Assembly (NCBI GenBank): GCA_022410635.1
Contig: JAJVDF010000168.1
Coordinates: 541,622 to 605,621, forward strand
Source of the DNA: Tretioscincus oriximinensis
Lineage: Eukaryota; Chordata; Lepidosauria; Squamata; Gymnophthalmidae
Length of the DNA stretch: 64,000 nucleotides
Reading direction: 5' to 3'
Shown: positions 30,421 to 39,580 of the stretch, one piece after another
Position numbering within the stretch: position 1 is the first letter of the stretch
Layout: each line of letters starts with the position of its first letter
Notes under the pieces: generated by a model
What the model was told of the DNA's origin: nothing
What the model saw: only the letters and a program-made list of their open reading frames with translations
Databases searched by the model: none
Position numbers and translations under genes: made by a program

Positions 30421-30589
30421 CTTTGTTTTCNAACAGTTAACAGTACCAAATAAGTTTAATGATTAGTCTTCAGACCACATTACTACTAAAATGCAAGCAA
30501 ACACAAATCAGAAAGGACATAATATATATAAAAATCTCTATAAAATCCATTTTCAAAACATGAAAAATTATCATCGTCNTTGTCATCAT

Positions 30590-30785
30590 CGTCGTAAGCG
30601 TAGCAATGACTTATGGGTCTTGTCACATGATAGGAATACAAGGCAATGTATTTCCTTTAAATGTAATGGAAAAACAGGAAACAGGATGGAATACTGAGGA
30701 GGAGTAAGGAGGCAATCACAAATGGGTTATTTTGGATTTAAAGTAAATTCCAGAATAAAACAGATCATGGGGAGGGGGGCTGTGC
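30590..30785 (+). mobile_element. Repeat family A copy, 5'-truncated
   Basis: GCGTAGCAATGACTTATGGG, CATGATAGGAATACAAGGCA and AAGTAAATTCCAGAATAAAA with GATCATGGGGAGG match 10900-11105 in the same order. Confidence 0.55.
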
Positions 30786-30959
30786 CTTTGCTATTCCGTA
30801 AGTTAGTATATAAGGACACACAGCATGTATTGAAAATATATATATATTAAAAGATTCTGATTAGAGGGGTTAAAATTCTTTCTTTCTTAAGAAAGCACTT
30901 TAAACAATTCACAATGCAAACTTAAGATTAACACTTCACAGAAAACCGAATTTATTACC

Positions 30960-31180
30960 CCACACAAATGAGCCATTAAGACAGCTTGGCAACTTTAACT
31001 CTGCCCTTTATGATCATGTGTATCAATAACCATGCAAATATGAGATGCTCATAATTGTATTTGCAGCCCCAAAATAGATTAGTCCAATTGCTAAAAAGGT
31101 ATTAATTCATTTTTCCTCTTATGGTGTCAATGGCACCTGGCAACAGCTTGGCATGCAGTGACCTTCCCTTGAAATGCATT
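30960..31180. other. Non-repetitive AT-motif-rich sequence; possible conserved element
   Basis: It contains an octamer-like ATGCAAATA (31033-31041), TGCTAAAAAGGTATTAATTC and CCTGGCAACAGCTTGGCATG. Complexity is normal and no second copy was seen. It resembles conserved non-coding DNA by impression only. Confidence 0.25.
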
Positions 31181-31423
31181 TGTCTTTGAAAAGAAGGATA
31201 TTGAGAGGGATCAGAGACAGATGGTGGAGAATGAAAACTCTAAAAGATTGTTGGGTTCCAGAAAATGTCAGCTGGGTGACAAGCAGCTGTAGGATAATAA
31301 TCTCTATGATTATTATGGNGCGTCCCTGTTTTCTAGTAGCAGTAGTTCAGTTGTGCACAACTTTTTTGTGAGACATAACAGGCCCTTCTGTCTACTACTG
31401 CTTCGCCTAGTCTACCCAAGGAC
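31181..31423. other. No gene or recognised repeat
   Basis: Nothing recognised. Confidence 0.3.
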
Positions 31424-31661
31424 CTCCAGGGTCATGGGGTCCAGTCCCTGCTCAAGGTAGGATTCACTAAACCATCCTAGATAGATTGCTAGCCAGATTC
31501 CGTTTGAAGTCTTCTAGTGTAAGAGAACTCACCTCCTTATGTGGCAGTCTGTTCCACTGGCTGGTCACCATTACTGTCATTTTTTTTCCTAATCTGTATC
31601 TATTTTCTTATAGTTTCATACCTTTGTTTGCAGTCCTTCCATGTGCTAATGAGAACAAAGT
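31424..31661 (-). pseudogene. CR1 LINE 3' region, cut by a hAT MITE
   Basis: GACCTCCAGGGTCATGGGGT, GTTTGAAGTCTTCTAGTGTA and TGTGGCAGTCTGTTCCACTG run parallel to the longer antisense copy at 32606-33085. The match ends at AATGAGAACAAAG, where the hAT MITE begins. Confidence 0.8.
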
Positions 31662-31851
31662 TGACACCTTTTGGGGACTGTTGAAAACCCAGTTTTGGGG
31701 TGCCTCCTAGTTTTTTGTGAGGAAATTTTTTTCAAAAAAGTTTTTTTCAATTTAATTTTTGATTTTGATTTTTTTTTCCTCAGAAAAAACCAGGAGGCAC
31801 CCCAAAAATAGATTTTCAACCCCCCCAAAAAGGGGTCATCTAGTCAGCCTA
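31662..31851. mobile_element. hAT-type foldback MITE
   Basis: The inverted ends are GACACCTTTTGGGGACTGTT (diverged left) and AAAGGGGTCATCTAGTCAGC with CTA (right). Inner arms GGGGTGCCTCCTAG and AGGAGGCACCCC pair. The centre is T/A-rich. The left end lacks the TAGGCTGACC terminus, so no duplication could be read. Confidence 0.75.
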
Positions 31852-32330
31852 TTTCAGGACATTAAAAAACCCTGTCTCCCTCCCTGCTGAAAGGATTAGG
31901 GAATCACAGCTTTNTAAAATTATCATTAGAAACCTCACTATCAACAAGGCACTGATTTGAAAGAGCAAAGGATTTTATTCCTTTTTATTTGTTTTGAAAG
32001 AGAGCATTTTCAGTCAAAGGATAAAAAAAATAGTATGGGGGAAAAGATAACAATAGCCAATGACAGGAGAGAAAAAATGAACTTCCAAAGCCGCCTGCAA
32101 TTTATAGTGAAATGCACAAGGTTTCCTTCTCATTTTGCTACAAATCCAGTGGAAGGAAAGAAATGTCTGGACTCACAACTATGAGAACATAGGTGGTTTA
32201 TTCCATGAGAATGAGACATAGCAGGGCAATAGGCAGACACACCTTTAGTTTGACTCTAGAATATTTAACAAGGTTTTCTAACATCATCTTGGAGAGCTGC
32301 AAGAAAAGATAGGCAGAATGCAGTAGAGGA
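31852..32330. other. No gene or recognised repeat
   Basis: Nothing recognised between the two hAT MITEs. The target copy GTAGAGGA is at 32323-32330. Confidence 0.3.
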
Positions 32331-32524
32331 TAGGCTGACCAGATTATCCCTTTTCGGGGGGGTTTGAAAACCTGGTTTTTGGGTGCTTCCCAGTTTTTTC
32401 TGAGGAAAATATTTTTTTAAAAAAGATTTTTTGTTTTTTATTTTTTTTTTCCTAGAAAAAACTGGGAGGCACCCCAAAATGAGTTTCAACCTCCCCCCNA
32501 AAAAGGGGTCATCTGGTCAGCCTA
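32331..32524. mobile_element. hAT-type foldback MITE, with exact 8-bp TSD
   Basis: The ends TAGGCTGACCAGATTATCCC and GGGGTCATCTGGTCAGCCTA enclose 194 bases that fold on themselves. The inner arms GGGTGCTTCCCAGTTTTTTC and AAAAACTGGGAGGCACCCC pair. Direct repeat GTAGAGGA flanks exactly (32323-32330 and 32525-32532). Confidence 0.85.
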
Positions 32525-32605
32525 GTAGAGGAGGAAGGAGGAGGAGATTTGGCCCTCTTATTCCACTCTAGTTGGATATTCTGAAATAAAGCATCATTAT
32601 TCCAG

Positions 32606-33085
32606 AGTCATTGAATCTTAGAGTTGGCAGGGACCTCCAGGGTCATCGGGTCCAACCCGCTGATCAATGCAGGATTCATTAAACCATCCCAGACAGATGA
32701 CTGTCCAACCTCTGTTTGAAGACTTCCAGTAAATGCGAGCTCACCACCTCTTGTGGCAACCTGTTCCACTGGTTTATCTCACTGACTGTTAGAAAGTTAT
32801 TTCTGATATCTAATCTAAATCTACTCCCCTGCAGTTTCATCCCATTTTTCTAGTCTTTTCATGTGCCAATGAGAACAATGCTGATCCCTCTGCACTGTGA
32901 CAGCCCTTCAGGTATTTGTAGACTAAACATCCCTAGATCCTTTAACTGCTCTTCATAGGACATGGTTTCCAGACCACTCACCATCCTTGTAACTCGCTTT
33001 TGAACTTTCTCTCGTTTATCAATGTCCTTATTAAATTGGGGCCCCCAGAATTGAACACAGTATTCCAAGTTTGGTCGTACCAAAT
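32606..33085 (-). pseudogene. CR1 LINE ORF2 C-terminus and 3' UTR
   Basis: On the minus strand a frame at 33083-32859 translates to VRPNLEYCVQFWGPQFNKDI, then KVQKRVTRMVSGLE and SYEEQLKDLGMFSLQ. This is the conserved C-terminal region of CR1 reverse-transcriptase proteins. The 3' UTR extends to 32606 (GACCTCCAGGGTCATCGGGT on the plus strand). The frame shifts after the serine-leucine-glutamine motif. It is 5'-truncated. Confidence 0.85.
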
Positions 33086-33860
33086 TACTATAGAGAGGAA
33101 TAAAGCAGTTCGGATCGCGATTAATTCAGGAATGTCTGAGTATAAATAAGTAAGCAGTATCTAGGTGCAACCTGAGGTAACATTCTGGTTGGCTAATGGT
33201 GTATCAAGTGGTTCCTCGTAGGGTCAAGGAAGGGCATATCAAATTTGTAGAGATGATCTATTAGTCCAGTTTTCTCCCATCCATCCTCATCCATCAGAGT
33301 GAATATATAGTTTTCAATATTTCAACAAATGGTTCCATCATATCTTGCAAAACAACAACTAAAGGTTCAAGAGTCACCAGTGACAGGAGGGGAGAAATGA
33401 AGACATGTAGGGTCAAAAAATAATATGGGAGTGAAGTACAAATGTTGGCTATTAGCACAGAAATGCCTGAAGATTTTATTTCCTTTTGATTTGAGGGACA
33501 TTTCTGAACAGACCTTCTTGACTCCATGAAAGATGCACGGAAAGGCTTTAATTATCCTTGACAGCGATGTCTTCCTATAGAAATCCTGACTAAAGTGACA
33601 AATATCTTTGCAACAATTACCACTTGCTGAGTCACAAGGGGAGGGAAAATGCCAGGGACATAACATCTTAAACAAGCCAAGCTGATAAATATGTCATTAA
33701 CCAGGCAATGGTTGTGGCAGCTTTTACACCTTAATTGTGGTGTTTANTGGGCTGCCCTACCTCCTTCCCAGGCTTACACTTTCATTCTACCGCTCTATGG
33801 AAAAAGGGCGACTTCATTTCAATGAAAACCCAGTTTCATTCAATGGGATTAGATGGCATC
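33086..33860. other. No gene or recognised repeat
   Basis: Minus-strand frames of 77 and 102 codons at 33294-33675 lack known motifs. Confidence 0.35.
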
Positions 33861-33879
33861 TAATAACCTTCCATAACCT

Positions 33880-34030
33880 TCAGTTCTTCACAATAGACGC
33901 CTCGTGAATTAGGTGGGACTGAGAGAGCTCTGAAGAAGTGTGACTAGCCCAAGGTTCCCAGTTGGCTTTTGTGGAGCACAGAATTGAACCGGGAGACTGA
34001 CATTTTAACCATTACATCAAACTGAAGGGG
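33880..34030 (-). mobile_element. SINE family 1 fragment
   Basis: CACAATAGACGCCTCGTGAA, GTGGGACTGAGAGAGCTCTG, TTTTGTGGAGCACAGAATTG and the reversed head (CATTACATCAAACTGA) are present. Tail lost. Confidence 0.7.
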
Positions 34031-34688
34031 GGTGGGGGGATGACATATGGACAGCACGGTACGTAAACCACTCCCTGGAACAGAATAAACACAAGTGCAA
34101 ATCAGACCTAAGTCACATGTACTATTCCTGATCAGTAGTAAATATATACATATAGAAATCACAAAAAATCAGTTTCTGTTTTCTAAGACGGGAAAAATAA
34201 GCTTTGTTTCTGTTGTTAGATGATCAACTTTTTTCCCCTCTATTTTTTTTAAAAGGTGCACATTTCTTATGTTCTCTAGCCTCTTTCTCTTCCTCAATGA
34301 CATTCCCTTTTTTGTAATAGAATCCAGTTGTTTTATTTCACCTTTCATCCCCTTTCAGTGTTGTTAAATAATGGAGAAATCATGCTATGGTTTTGAAGGA
34401 ATGGGGAATGGAATCTATGATAGAAATTTTGATTTTTGCGGTTTGACCTTAGATTCACGGTATGTTATACTTTGAAAGAAAACTTTTATAAGGTGATGTA
34501 TAGATGGAATCTGACCCCAGGTAAGCTTTTTAAAACTGATGTTGGAAATTGTAAAAAATCAAGGAGATACTGTCTATCTCATGTGGTGGACTTGTGGTAA
34601 GGCAAAGGAGTATTGGCTACAGATCCATAGGTGTGGTGCTCCCATAGAAGCCAGAGTTTTTTCTACTGGGTTTAACTGGAAAAAATGG

Positions 34689-34801
34689 TAGTCAATTTCA
34701 GATAAATAGCTGTGTTAGTCTAGTAGAACTTAGACGTGTCTACGAAAGCTTATGCCACCTACTTTTCTCAAATTACTCTCAAAGTGCTGCTAGCTCCTTT
34801 G
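34689..34801 (+). mobile_element. PLE-derived unit, single arm, inside the L1 relic
   Basis: The head TCAATTTCAGATAAATAGCT joins directly to the plus arm (TAGACGTGTCTACGAAAGCT, TATGCCACCTACTTTTCTCA, to GCTCCTTTGCTGG); the opposite arm is absent. CTGGAAAAAATGG occurs at 34676-34688 and 34802-34814. It forms a duplication of 9-13 bp, and its removal restores the L1 frame (NWKKW). Confidence 0.7.
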
Positions 34802-34895
34802 CTGGAAAAAATGGACAATATTGTGATGCTTAATCACTGTATATCCTTATACTGTAGCAGCAACAATTGTTTATGTTCAGAGTTGGAAAGAAGAA

Positions 34896-34958
34896 CAAAT
34901 TCCCAGAGCAGAGGACTGGTTTGTGTTTAATAAACCAGTCCTCTGCCATGGGAATTTG
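34896..34958. repeat. 63-base near-perfect hairpin within the L1 relic
   Basis: CAAATTCCCAGAGCAGAGGA with CTGGTTT is opposed by AAACCAGTCCTCTGCCATGG with GAATTTG. There are two or three mismatches in 27 pairs and a 9-base loop. It lies where the L1 reading frame jumps from IPRAEDW to YQIPKM, so it is an added segment. Confidence 0.75.
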
Positions 34959-35250
34959 ATTTTACCAAATTCCCAAAATGACCAAAATGAACATGTTAAC
35001 TTTTTTGATAAGGGATAAAATATTAGATAAATTTGTTATGAACTGGGGACTTTCTATAAACTTTCTACACGAAATAGAAGTTGGACTTTAATCGCAGATT
35101 TTGAAGACTAAAGGATCATCGATGTGGAACGAATTATAAAGCAGAAGGAGAGCAAGTCAATGAATTAATTGTAGGGAGAGAAAAAATATTTTAACTGAAA
35201 AGAATATTTTTCTTCTATGGCAACAAATAAATATTTGGTGTAACAGACAT

Positions 35251-36285
35251 CTTGATTTTTTTNAAAAAAAATACCAAAATTGCAAAATGATCTATTATTT
35301 TAGACTAAGCTACAAATGTGCATCTTTTAAAAAATGCCAAATTTAGATGCTTTGCGTATCTTTCTTTATCTGCATTTTCTCCACTCCCTTCCCCTTGCAT
35401 ACATTGTTGATATCTATAATTGAAACTTAAAAGCTAGGAGCGTGAATAATTTAATCAGAAAGCATATTGTTTTTGCTGTTCTCAGTATGAATCCAAATGA
35501 TCACATTACTGTGATGCTAGAATATCAGAACGCCTTTCGTTTTGCTTGCTCAGTCATCTTAGGGACAATATCGTTAAACAGAAAGAGAAAAGATTTCACT
35601 CCCTTCATGAAGTTCACTGATGTATAAAGTCTGGTTCATGTTTACAAATTCACCCGAAAGTTTGTGTTCAAATGAGTTTAGATTGAACCAAACGTGCCAT
35701 GGCTCACATGTTCTTCTCAATCGTAGTGAACAAAGACTGTTCAATTGGCTAATGTATTTTCTTTTTAATAGAAAAATATCTTGTATTTCAGCATGAACAC
35801 CAAGTAGTTCAATGGTTCACCACTGAACCGAATTAAGGGGTGATTGATTTCTCAAGGGTAGATACACTGCTTTCAAAGACTGTTCAGCATTCCTTTTATG
35901 CACAGACAAGGGGCTGGGCCAATCACTGGCAGAAGTGGGTGGAGCCAAGTTCTGGGACTCATACATGAATCGCATGGGCTTTATCGGAAAATTCACCCTC
36001 ATATGGAGTACCAATTCCCATGCAACAATGCATGAGAAAATTTGCCTCACACCATTTCCTGTTTGGTGATGTCACTTCCAGTCNCTGCTTCCGGAAAGGG
36101 CACTTTGAATTTGCAGCAGAAGCAGCCGTGAATCTTCTTTCTTGTCTTCTGCTTGACTGTGTACCTGTCTTCCCTCTTCTCGGGGAGAAAAAACCAATTA
36201 GCATTGTTTATCATTTCACTTTTCGTCAAACGCTCCAAACATGTCCTTGGACTTACCATTGTTTTCTAGCACAGGCTGCTTTTAA
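35251..36285. other. No gene or recognised repeat
   Basis: Includes GTTCAATGGTTCACCACTGAACC-style inverted words near 35806-35828 and a GTGATGTCACTTCCAG motif near 36066. No gene signal. Confidence 0.3.
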
Positions 36286-36289
36286 ATAG

Positions 36290-36435
36290 TTAATAGTCAT
36301 TCTTTCATTGTGGAAACATTCCTCCAGAAAATGAAGCTGTATTCTAGGGCTTNTGCNTTTCACANGTCACATGACATGTTTTCATCTAATCANAGTAAAG
36401 TAGGACAGCCANACACAGAATATAGCCTTTGTACT
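36290..36435. repeat. Repeat family C copy
   Basis: TTGTGGAAACATTCCTCCAG, GAAGCTGTATTCTAGGGCTT and CACATGACATGTTTTCATCT match 51265-51352 (TCTGTGGAAACATTCCTGCA, TATGTATTCCAGGTCTTCTG, CATGTGACATATTTTCAACC). Five N bases fall in 60 positions. Confidence 0.5.
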
Positions 36436-36579
36436 TCCTTCCTGCTCGTGCAAACAAGAATGTTTCCACCTGGGAAGGTGTGAAAGATAGGCCCATATTT
36501 TGCCAGCCATGCATAGAAACGGTTCCCAAAGGCCATTCTATAAAGTTCAAAAAATACATTATCGTTAATCGTTAATCTT

Positions 36580-36628
36580 TACTACTACTACTACTACTAC
36601 TACTACTACAACTACTACAACTACTACA

Positions 36629-36665
<37 letters not shown>
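36580..36665. repeat. (TAC)n microsatellite with ACA interruptions
   Basis: About 28 TAC/ACT units, interrupted three times by ACAACT near 36607-36632, preceded by a small ATCGTTAATCGTTAATC duplication. Confidence 0.95.
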
Positions 36666-38279
36666 ACTACCCCCCACCAGGTAAAGCTAGAAAATCTAGA
36701 ACAGTTGCCAGGTCTTAAAATCCATTTTTTAAAAAAATCCTTTGATTTCCAATGCCTTGATTTTTGTTCATATGAAAACAGTTGGAGTGGCTGATTTTAT
36801 GATTCGGTAGATATTTTTCTCCCTAATTCTTCTGTGTCTTAGAATATGATCTAAGGCAGAGCCCCAATTTACAGAATGGTCAACAGCCACAGATGAAAGA
36901 AGCTATAATCCAATAACACTGGCTATTCCTAGCATACAGGAGATGCTAAAAGGCTTATTTAAAATATAAAACGTACTCAGGCTCAGTCTTGATATCTCCT
37001 GGTAGGAATAAAAAAAGCTCTGCATTTGGAAGCCTACAAAACTGCAGCCCAACAGTTAAGAGTATTAGAAAGTGAGATGAATCAGCATTATCTCACTGAG
37101 CAATTCAAATCTCAAATGTATCCTATGGCTGNCTGATAACTTGTTTCTATTCCTTGTCAATTATGCATCTATTGATTCATAATNCCATTTGGCCTTTCAT
37201 CTTTTTTTAAAAAAAATCCATAATTAAAAGAAACAACTACATAGATTTTTTTTAATTCAAGTCATGTTTTGTTCCAAAATGCACATTAGAACAAGAAATG
37301 AGGGCAATGCACACATTTCAAAACCTCTTTTAACTGCACATTTTGCCGTGTGTGGGTGTGTGGGGAGGGGAAGGCTTTGGAGAATTCAGAGAATGACAAA
37401 AATTGAAAGACAATTATTTTAGCTCCCTTCCCATCAGATTCAAAGTATCTCTGGCCTAGAGAAAGTCACTTTGTGAGAAGTATATTTGTAAACAGATACT
37501 ACACAGAAAACTTCTCATAAAAAAGTAACTTGGCTCCCATTTGAGTATGTAGTTGTTCTTGTTGTTGTCTGTTCAGCTATGTTGTTTTGTCATATTTGGC
37601 AACATCCAGACTACTGTGCTTTGTGGTGAAATTTTGCTACAAAGGACTTATCCTTTCTTCAACATGNGGCAAAGAAACTTCTTCTCTTCTTCATACAATT
37701 AACTACAAATCCCATAAGGTTTTGNGAGCCTACAGCTCCTAGAAAATGCCAACCATTTCTCTTCCATCTGCCTCCCACCAGAGATAACAATATAAAGAGA
37801 TAGGAAGAAATATCATTTCTAAAAATGGAGCTTTCAGGCAGTGTTTTTGTTTCTTTTGTAAGCAAAGAACTCTATTTTCATGCTAAATTCAACAGGGAAA
37901 ACAGCTTTTGCATACCCTTCCTTACTGAAGACACAGAGTTGTAGATCTCAGANGATATTGCAGTTCTGTCCTGCAGCCATCTTCTTGTAAGTAGTGAATA
38001 TGTTTCCATGGGTGGGACTGGATGCAGAATGGTTAAAATAGACATAGACCTTCCCTGGGCTAGCTGCAGATCAGACTGAGGGCTGTAGTCCTCATCAGGA
38101 TGAGCAAAAGATATATCCTATTACTCAGACTATACTTCCCAGCATGCTCCGTTTCTAGCACAAAAACAGCTCTGTTTTACTTGTTCGACATTTGCACTGC
38201 TGCTGCTATCACNAGCTTCCTAAGATTGGTGGGAAAGAGAGAAGGAAAAAAGGGGGAAGGATAGGGTGGGAGAACACAC
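36666..38279. other. No gene or recognised repeat
   Basis: A/T-rich single-copy-looking sequence with several N bases. Nothing recognised. Confidence 0.35.
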
Positions 38280-38475
38280 TTCCGGACAAAAGAAAAAATN
38301 GGAGGGGCGTCCTGGCCCTATATATGCCGCCAGAGCCCCTCCCACAAGTGCTGGAAGTTGCCCCCTCGCCCCGCTGCACTTTTGTACCAGCGAGATGAGG
38401 ACACGACTCCCGGACTGACCAGACCTCAGCGCTGTCGCCGGCAACCTCCTCACGCTGGGGAGAAACCCCNGTAAG
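38280..38475 (+). promoter_or_regulatory. CpG-rich island with TATA box and splice-donor-like end
   Basis: A TATA-like CCTATATATGCCGCC (38316-38330) is followed by ~140 bases of G+C-rich, CpG-containing sequence (CTCGCCCCGCTGC, CACGACTCCCGG, AGCGCTGTCGCCGG, CTCACGCTGGGG). The stretch ends AAACCCC-N-GTAAGG at 38464-38475, a donor-like junction. The layout suits a promoter plus first non-coding exon, or the U3/R/U5 edge of an old LTR. The N at the junction prevents a firm reading. Confidence 0.35.
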
Positions 38476-38580
38476 GAAATTTTATAATAAGTACCTGTCA
38501 ATATGGAATAATGGTGTAAGAAAGCAAACTAAAATTCTGCCAGAAGATGAGAAACCAGAAGTTGGTCATTGTGTTATTGC

Positions 38581-38763
38581 TAGGCTGACCAGATGACCCC
38601 TTTTTTGGGGGGTTAAAAACCCATTTTTGGAGTGCCTCCCATTTTTTTCTTAGGAAAAATAAACAAAAGAAAGCAAAACCCTTCCTCAGAAAAAACTGGG
38701 AGGCACCCCAAAACTGGGTTTTCAACCCACCCACCCCCCAAAAGGGGTCATCTGGTCAGCCTA
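38581..38763. mobile_element. hAT-type foldback MITE
   Basis: The ends TAGGCTGACCAGATGACCCC and GGGGTCATCTGGTCAGCCTA are perfectly complementary. TGTTATTGC occurs immediately outside on both sides (38572-38580 and 38764-38772). Nine bases match; the hAT norm of 8 allows one chance base. Inner arms TGCCTCCCATTTTTTTC and AAAAAACTGGGAGGCA. Confidence 0.85.
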
Positions 38764-38772
38764 TGTTATTGC

Positions 38773-39239
38773 GGACAGCCAATAACCCATCTGCACAATT
38801 CCATCCTGATGATATGGATGGAAGAGAGAATCAGCATAAAAGTGCTAGGAAAAAAAAACAAAGTATTGGACCTTCCTAATGCTGCCATTACTACATCCCC
38901 ACAATTACATACATTTACACCACAACTGAGTGAAAAACCCCTTGTCTGGAGGCACCCTCTTTGGTCCCATGGACCATCACATTTCAAGGCATTCTGTTTT
39001 CTGTTCCCTCCCAAACTCTGGCCAAACTCNTATTTGTTGCTTCCATGGCATTATCTGNCCATCCCACCCTTGGTAATTCTCCATTCCCAGTGATTTCTTT
39101 CTTCATTATTCAGCCCAAATATTTGAGCTTCAGCNTTTGTGTAGTCCAGATTGGTTACCTTCAATACTGACTGACCTGATCTTTTTTTGGTCCAAGGAAC
39201 TCCAGTGCCACAGTTCAAAAAGCATCAACTGTTANGACA
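38773..39239. other. No gene or recognised repeat
   Basis: N-dotted sequence with no second copy seen. Confidence 0.3.
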
Positions 39240-39580
39240 TGAGGCATGGTGGTGCAAGAGGTTAAAAGCTCAGTGTTTCAATAGAGATATTGAGTTCAAG
39301 GGCCATGTGTCTGCAGTGGAGAGGGATGAGCACNCTCTGTTGGCTTCAGNTTCAGACAACCCAGCTGTTTTAAAGCAAAGACNTTTGTGAGTAAATGAAT
39401 GTGTACCACTGCAACGTGTTGAGGAAGATAGAATAGATGTAAGCCTTTGGNTGAAAACTAACCTTGTAAGCTGCTCTGAGTCCCTTCAGGTAAGAAGGGT
39501 GGGGNATAAAAACCAGGTTCCTCTTCTTCCTCCTCTTCTTCTTCTTCCTCTTCTTCTTTTCTTCTTCTTCTTATTCATTC
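39240..39580 (+). mobile_element. SINE family 2, degenerate
   Basis: The tail CTTGTAAGCTGCTCTGAGTC, CCTTCAGGTAAGAAGGGTGG and a long CTT/CCT tract (39519-39577) are clear. The tRNA-like head is decayed (GCAAGAGGTTAAAAGCTCAG; B-box remnant GAGTTCAAGGGCC). Eight or more N bases. Confidence 0.7.

Larger units (their letters stand above)
34440..35250 (+). pseudogene. L1 LINE ORF2 C-terminus relic, interrupted
   Basis: The frame near 34490-34625 reads RWNLTPGKLFKT, then an 8-codon spacer and CLSHVWWTCGKAKEYW. This matches the squamate L1 ORF2 C-terminal pattern with its WWTC motif. After a PLE insertion (34689-34801) the frame resumes as ITVYPYTVAATIVYVQSWKE, and after a local inverted duplication as YQIPKMTKMNMLTFLIRD with a FLHE motif. 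Multiple stops follow. The relic is dated as older than both internal events by their position. Confidence 0.75.
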
